Origin: Zoroaster sp. YZ-2022
Lineage: Eukaryota; Echinodermata; Asteroidea; Forcipulatida; Zoroasteridae
Length of the DNA stretch: 64,000 nt
Assembly (NCBI GenBank): GCA_029582265.1
Contig: CM055819.1
Location: 24,938,715 to 25,002,714 of the forward strand
Reading direction: 5' to 3'
Part shown: positions 60,301-64,000 of the stretch, piece after piece
Layout: every line of letters begins with the position of its first letter
How positions within the stretch are numbered: the first letter of the stretch is position 1
The notes under the pieces: model-generated
The model's database searches: none
Seen by the model: only the letters and a program-made list of their open reading frames with translations
Told to the model about the DNA's origin: nothing
Made by a program: the position numbers and the translations under genes

Positions 60301-61556
60301 CAAAAACCAAGTAATTTGTTACAAAAATATTATAAAATATAGCTTTTTTGTTCAGCTAAGTGGAACTATAAATTCATGCCGATTCCCACCTAAATTCTCA
60401 CATTTCCCCGAAACATAACCACTCAGAAAAATTAGCTGCGAACGCCTGCGACCTGTAATTTTGTAGCTATTGTTGTAAATTCCACGCACCACACAATGAA
60501 ACTGACAGGACTTATTAATTAATTAATTGTTCCCTTCCTGTTTCCGCTTCGTAATTAAACAAAGAGCAGTCTTGCAAAATAATAGCTCTGAGATTGCATA
60601 CATGTACATGTATATGTACATGTGTAGTTAAAATGGTTAATATTCGGGAAAATCGTGATTATTGCTTTAAAGCCCCAGATACACTATTGGTAAATTCGAA
60701 AAACACAAAATTTATTGGTGTTAAATTGATGATGGTATCAAACATCCCTCAGGAATGAAACATTTTTGTCTCATGTGCTATGAAATGAGTAAAATAGTGA
60801 AATAATGTCCAAAATTAATTGTTGTCCCTCCGGAAACAAAAACAAATCAATGTACAAATGAATACGAAACATCTGAATACATTTTCATTATTTTCTCTGA
60901 ATGACACATAATAAACTGAAACTTTCACAGGTTGGTTGTTTAACAAAATATCTTGCTTCAAAAAACGTAAGGATACTTTGAAGCAATTTTTACTTTTTAA
61001 ATTACCAACAGTGTATGGATTTAAATCACAAACTTCCTCAAAATGTTTGACAATAACTTTATCCTGTAAAATAATTTACAGCCATAACACTCGAGTAGTG
61101 TAATTTACAGCCATAACACTCGAGTAGTGTAATTTAAAAATGCAATTATATGGCTATAAAGCATGAATTATCCACAGTCCAATCAGAAATCAGTATTTTG
61201 ATGACATCATAAATGTTCAAAAATGCTTCTATTGACATCTGCGGGTCTGAAAAACATATCTGGGTCTAATATGCCTTCAAATAATTTACAGTTTAGTTTT
61301 GGTGCACTTTGGACCCAACCTTGGCCCACTATGCACTGTTCTACTGAATCTCAGATTCCCTCCTCCCCACCACCAATTTGGTTACCCCCCCCCCCCCACC
61401 AACTTGGTTACCCCATATTCATTACACTGAGCCTTACTTTGGATGACTAGTAGTTGTTGATCTCTGATTTCATTTATTGAGAGACCCCGGACTTCCTCAG
61501 GCTCGTCAAATGTGTCCTGTCCGAAACCAGCTGTGTTGGGCGCCAGTAGTCTCGTC
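51228..61556 (-). CDS. STX8: Syntaxin 8 (Qc-SNARE), partial gene, two exons
   Basis: STX8 is the Qc-SNARE of late endosome fusion. Exons 61556-61438 and 51320-51228 join in phase (CAA A|AG CAA) to give EEVRGLSINEIRDQQ, then LLVIQKQDEGLEVLADVVSR and QKQMGQRIGTELDEHN. The recalled human protein reads EEPEETRGLGFDEIRQQQ and SRQKQMGQEIGNELDEQN at the same spacing. The N-terminal helical exons lie beyond 64 kb; the rest of the SNARE motif and the tail anchor were not found between 46 and 51 kb. The intron between the two exons is 10.1 kb and full of mobile elements. Confidence 0.9.
51476..51835 (+). mobile_element. tRNA-Leu-derived SINE, complete copy
   Basis: The head resembles tRNA-Leu(CAA): box A TGGCCGAGCGGTC, anticodon loop string ACTCAAG, a long variable arm, and box B GGTTCGAATCC followed by CCGGCCGTGACAC pairing with the GTGTCGTGG start. 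The body (TTGAGCAAGACACTTAACC ... GGGAGCTGAGATGGTTTC) ends in GTGCGCTATATAAGTCCACA and (ATT)n, a tail like those of the L2-like LINEs here. It is not a functional tRNA. Other copies: 20083, 24660, 30417. Confidence 0.9.
52030..52212 (+). mobile_element. L2-like LINE 3' UTR fragment with (ATT)n tail
   Basis: Matches the 3' UTR of the LINE at 17623-18250 in opposite orientation: AATTGCATTGTAGGTACATG, CTATCATTGTATATTG, GCAGGGTGGATATGTGC, then TTATTATTATT. No coding part remains. Confidence 0.8.
52505..52790 (+). repeat. G-rich (GGTGGGG)n tract
   Basis: About 285 bp of GGTGGGGGTGGTGGGG-type words without C or A apart from two A. Frames are open by composition only. It should readily form G-quadruplexes on the plus strand; the C-rich strand would be in the STX8 pre-mRNA (intron). 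Confidence 0.95.
52950..55140 (+). mobile_element. RTE-like LINE, 5'-truncated, nearly open reverse transcriptase ORF
   Basis: After an N-terminal linker (52980-53290), 53326-55140 encodes INHLKSGKSPGLDNIYSEYL, the KNYRPISLLSHVYKLF block, QAAYQPGRGTIEQIIALEQL, VFIDFTKAFDSIKLPCLW, GVKQGNILSAILFCIVIASI and the catalytic LGYADDIAAL, then the tail with KLYGHIKRSKKGLSKVCLEG and PKRWHDNIHQW, typical of RTE-like elements. Two defects: a 19-bp tandem duplication at about 53262-53299 that shifts the frame, and one in-frame TGA at 54667-54669. There is no endonuclease domain. Confidence 0.9.
56228..56521 (+). repeat. 11-bp tandem array (AGTGAAACCAC), about 26 copies
   Basis: Nearly perfect repetition with period 11 over 294 bp, ending at GTGAAACATCG. 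Open on the minus strand as a VSLWFHCGFT-type repeat in all frames because 11 is not a multiple of 3 and the unit has no stop; this is not evidence of coding. Confidence 0.97.
57230..57415. other. Non-coding interior of the second-level element
   Basis: Includes a short repeat of AATGCACCA/CACCAGA words at 57356-57390; no coding sign. Confidence 0.4.
57424..58822 (+). mobile_element. Third-level TTAA element (Kolobok-like) carrying a THAP domain
   Basis: Ends AGGTCCTAGGAA and TTCCTAGGACCT, perfect 12-bp inverted repeats, with TTAA on both sides (57420-57423 and 58823-58826). TTAA targets together with a THAP domain are features known for the Kolobok superfamily. At 1.4 kb and with a broken frame it lacks the rest of a transposase and is dead. 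Confidence 0.8.
57755..58065 (+). pseudogene. THAP zinc-finger domain, frameshifted
   Basis: From the ATG at 57755: MPCRCVVAGCSNTTKEGVSL then HRFPPDPKYRRI, a classical THAP start (C-x4-C with downstream FP). One base is missing at the invariant Trp codon (ATTTGACGG at about 57849), after which the next frame gives ASVKLTRAKWSGPTEHSMIC and SAHFEPTYFNRGSRASLA with the C-x2-H pair. The end block PDAVPTIF follows after another shift (about 57993). THAP domains bind DNA in transposases and their domesticated relatives. Confidence 0.87.
59237..61437. other. STX8 intron, no gene seen
   Basis: 59237-59340 is the right part of the split R2 repeat (AATTCAGTCCAACGGCAGCAG). The rest is AT-rich; 60660-61000 contains CATCCCTCAGGAATGAAACA-type sequence and 61378-61396 a C run. 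Open frames at 59495-59988 show no recognisable domain. Confidence 0.5.
61081..61136. repeat. Tandem pair of a palindromic unit
   Basis: GCCATAACACTCGAGTAGTG TAATTTACA occurs twice in a row; ACACTCGAGTAGTGT is a near-perfect palindrome. Confidence 0.8.
61438..61556 (-). CDS. STX8: STX8 exon before the SNARE motif
   Basis: 119-nt exon from TCTGTGCAG|GACGAG to CCAAA|gtaagg, entering in phase 2 and leaving in phase 1. Encodes TRLLAPNTAGFGQDTFDEPE then EVRGLSINEIRDQQLLVIQ, the acidic EPEE-RGL-EI-QQ linker that precedes the SNARE helix in syntaxin 8. Confidence 0.88.
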
Positions 61557-61825
61557 CTGCACAGATTGTAATATAATATACATACATGTACAGTCAGGTT
61601 TAAATCAACTGTGGCAAGCTTTAAGACATTTTAAGACATACATACATGTACATGTAACCAATTATCTTATGAGCCTAACCATTATCAATACTTGTTTCCA
61701 GAAGGTGTACATGTAAATAAGGTGGGGATCAGAAAATATAAATTTTTGTTCATAAAAGCTAAAAGCTTCAAGCACATCAAGTGATGAGCATCATGCAATT
61801 TAATGGACTGACAAATTAAAATGTA

Positions 61826-62205
61826 TTAACCCTCCTACTTTTGGTACCTTTTTCATACAAATTGATGCACCATTTGAAACCATTCGCTTTTGTGGTTTTG
61901 AATGGGGAAATAACTGTGTACAGTATTGATTCCCCCAAATGGTTTTGAATGGTAGGTCAGCTAATACAAACCTTGCTTGGATCTTTCCAAATGGTACATG
62001 TAGTACAGCTAATACAAAACCTTGTTTGGATACTTCTAAGTGGTGAATCAATGGACCCTCTATGCATTTGAATGGATTTGAATGGTAATAAAGCTTGCTA
62101 CCAACACTGTTCAAATGGTATCACCATGTGTGTACAAAACCAATGGGCATTTTTGAAAGTGGAAATTTTGAATGGTTTCAAATGGTCTATCAGTAGGAGG
62201 GTTAA
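61826..62205. mobile_element. TTAA-flanked MITE (CCCTCCTACT ends), TTTGAATGG-rich
   Basis: TTAA|CCCTCCTACTTTTGG at the left, CAGTAGGAGGG|TTAA at the right. The interior is filled with TTTGAATGG, CAAATGGT and CCATTTGAAA words in both orientations. Ends match the MITEs at 47319 and 48530 but the interior motif differs. Confidence 0.82.
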
Positions 62206-62624
62206 GAATTATTTGCATTTGGTCTAATGTGGAAAATGGATCACAGCCGTGATCCATTCCAAATATGTGTCCATGTTGTAATACATTGTACATCAGTTCA
62301 TCAGTCCTCGTGTGGACGGACAGATCTAGAGCACACTGTTACCAGTTAATGTACAAGTTATTGTCTTATCCTATCCACCATGCAAATCACATTCAATATA
62401 TTTTACTGTAGGTAGGCCTATTCTAAAAAAGATAATAATTTCAGAATAATTTCTCAGTATGGTACCATCACAAACTTTGCATCAACTTAATTTGATGTAC
62501 ATGTACATCCAAATTACTATCCAATGGGTAGAACAACATCAGTGGTGTAATGGCATATACTGTTGAATCCACAGTTTCTTCATGTGAGCAATTTTTCTGA
62601 TTGGAGCTTGATGATGGTAAAAAA

Positions 62625-62672
62625 TGTACTGTTGAAAGACAACATGTTGAAAGACAACATGTTGAAAGAAAC
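62625..62672 (+). repeat. Short tandem repeat (GTTGAAAGACAACAT), three copies
   Basis: A 15-bp unit repeated two and a half times; no function apparent. Confidence 0.8.
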
Positions 62673-63087
62673 TGTGATAGCTACATAAAGATTCAGAATC
62701 ATAAAGCTGGTGACATTATGCAGTCTTTTTATACATACTACATGTACATGTGTCTCTCCACACTAATGGAGTCACTGTTAAATGTGTTTTGACCACAAAA
62801 GTGAACCATAACTAAAGTATTATAAACATGTACATATACATGTAATGATCAAGAAATAAAATATGTAATATTTAAACGGAGTGTATTTTTACTAAATATT
62901 TATAAGTAATTTTTTTTAAATGCCCCCTTATATATATGTGTATGGAGTCCCAGCGGGACATCATCGGGCCTGTTAAGATCAGTCATTTTATATTGTGAAA
63001 ATACATACTTTCGTTAAGTAAAAAAAAAAAAAAATTTCTACCTGTCATTCGTATCACAAAGGATAGAGTTTGTTTTTTCTTCCTTTT

Positions 63088-63180
63088 AGGGCTGTGCGTT
63101 TTCGGATATTTTTGGAACAGGATACCCGAAATCAGGAAAGTTCGGATACCCGGATACCCGTTTTCATTTTTGTTGAAAAC
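63088..63180. mobile_element. Possible left end of a transposon
   Basis: TAGGGCTGTGCGTTTTCGGA followed by alternating GGATACCCG/CGGATATT words resembles a hAT-type terminus with subterminal repeats. The opposite end would lie beyond the window. Confidence 0.4.
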
Positions 63181-63469
63181 ATGCCTCCTTTGGTGTACAA
63201 ATACATGTAAACGTTAACCTTTATAAAACAGAGGATACCATATTTAATTTGATCTTTATTAAAGTATAACATCTTGGTGACAAAATATTGTATTTACGGA
63301 AAGTTATTTCTGAAATAAAACCGTAAAAATTGCTACAAAGGTGTCTTTAATAACCCAATTTACAAAAAGAAAGCCCAATTGATCAAGCGCGCGCACGCAT
63401 GGCCGGTGCATCACACAGCTACAGCGACCTCACACGTGACTGTGTCAGGGAGTGACTACCATCATCAGA

Positions 63470-63760
63470 AGACGTTGCGTGATCAGAGCGCGTGCGTATA
63501 GCAAGTTGACTTTGATGTTCATGTCACAAAACACCATGTCATTGGTCAAAGGCGATGTGGGCGGAACTAACCCGTTGTGGGAAAACAATTCATGTGCTTG
63601 CGCCTTGCCGCGCCCCTGCCTTCTAAATAAGGATATCCCGTATGCCATGTTGGCTTTGGATCAGAGCGCATGCATATAGCAAGCTGACTTTAATGTTCAT
63701 GTTACAAAACACGGATATCCCGTACGTCATGATGGCTTTGGATAAGGACATGATTTTGCG
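63470..63760 (+). repeat. Direct repeat pair with GATCAGAGCGC and GGATATCCCGTA blocks
   Basis: GATCAGAGCGCGTGCGTATAG at 63480 recurs as GATCAGAGCGCATGCATATAG at 63660, each followed by CAAG-TGACTTT-ATGTTCATG; GGATATCCCGTATGCCATG at 63631 recurs as GGATATCCCGTACGTCATG at 63714. Unit spacing about 180 and 83 bp. Confidence 0.75.
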
Positions 63761-64000
63761 TACTAAAATAATATTTAATATTATGAAACTAACAAACTGC
63801 AAAATATTAATGAATCTAAAATCAGAACTTGAATATTAATATGTTTCTATCACAATGAACTTTAGTTAAACGTCAATAAACCTTGTTTCTTGAAAGAATG
63901 AATTTTACCAATTTGGCCTCCTTTTTCTCAAAATGGGACCAAACTTGACTATTCCCTGTTGAACGTGGTATCGTGTTGATCGGTCAGTCAAGAAATGAGT

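Larger units (their letters stand above)
62206..64000. other. Right end of the window, no gene seen
   Basis: Apart from the small repeats listed, no exon was recognised. The N-terminal STX8 exons, expected upstream on the minus strand, are presumably beyond 64 kb. Confidence 0.5.

Overview
Animal genomic DNA from a draft assembly (one 500-base run of N at about 2054-2553). It is AT-rich, with long introns, very many small DNA transposons, LINE fragments and tRNA-derived SINEs. Genes are split into short exons with GT-AG borders. The repeat style (TACATGTACATG runs, fold-back TGCTTAGCA repeats, L2/CR1-like LINEs with ATT tails) and the set of conserved genes suggest a marine deuterostome, most likely an echinoderm such as a sea star. 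That species guess is inference; no marker gene here proves it.

Layout. 2862-6074 (minus): three consecutive, phase-matched exons of an ABCA-type lipid transporter (ABCA3-like, first membrane domain), with MITEs and a LINE fragment in the introns. 7019-19440: copy A of a large segmental duplication, holding a broken rhodopsin-like GPCR (10623-11608, plus) and the C-terminal exons of an ASPSCR1/TUG gene (13181-16385, minus). 19440-25330: LINEs, SINEs and other repeats lying inside the ASPSCR1 intron. 25333-27931 (minus): the upstream ASPSCR1 exons. 28-31 kb: mostly non-coding, with a dimeric SINE. 31270-47210: copy B of the duplication, with two tandem GPCR copies (36179-37160 and 40301-41294, plus) separated by a probable solo LTR, followed by a second set of ASPSCR1 C-terminal exons (42848-46243, minus). 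47-64 kb: a repeat-dense region in which two exons of syntaxin 8 (51228-51320 and 61438-61556, minus) lie about 10 kb apart, with an RTE-like LINE, G-rich and 11-bp arrays and a three-deep nest of DNA transposons between them.

How the parts relate. The exon phases of ASPSCR1 join almost perfectly from 26468 down to 13181. However, the C-terminal copy in line with the N-terminal exons (copy A) has an in-frame TAG and a 25-bp deletion in the UBX domain. The intact UBX exon is in copy B, which lies on the upstream side of the N-terminal exons and cannot simply be spliced to them. All three GPCR copies carry different frame-breaking indels. Either this is a real duplicated locus in decay, or allelic/erroneous duplication plus indel errors in the assembly; the mobile-element differences between A and B help separate the two.

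The most notable unexplained structures are: a 36-bp in-frame tandem repeat that multiplies a splice donor in the ABCA gene; several TIR elements whose interiors are saturated with one short motif (TTTCGA, GTCAAAA or TTTGAATGG); a THAP domain inside a TTAA-flanked element that is itself inside two other transposons; and a (ATT)n tract of about 210 units grown on a LINE tail.
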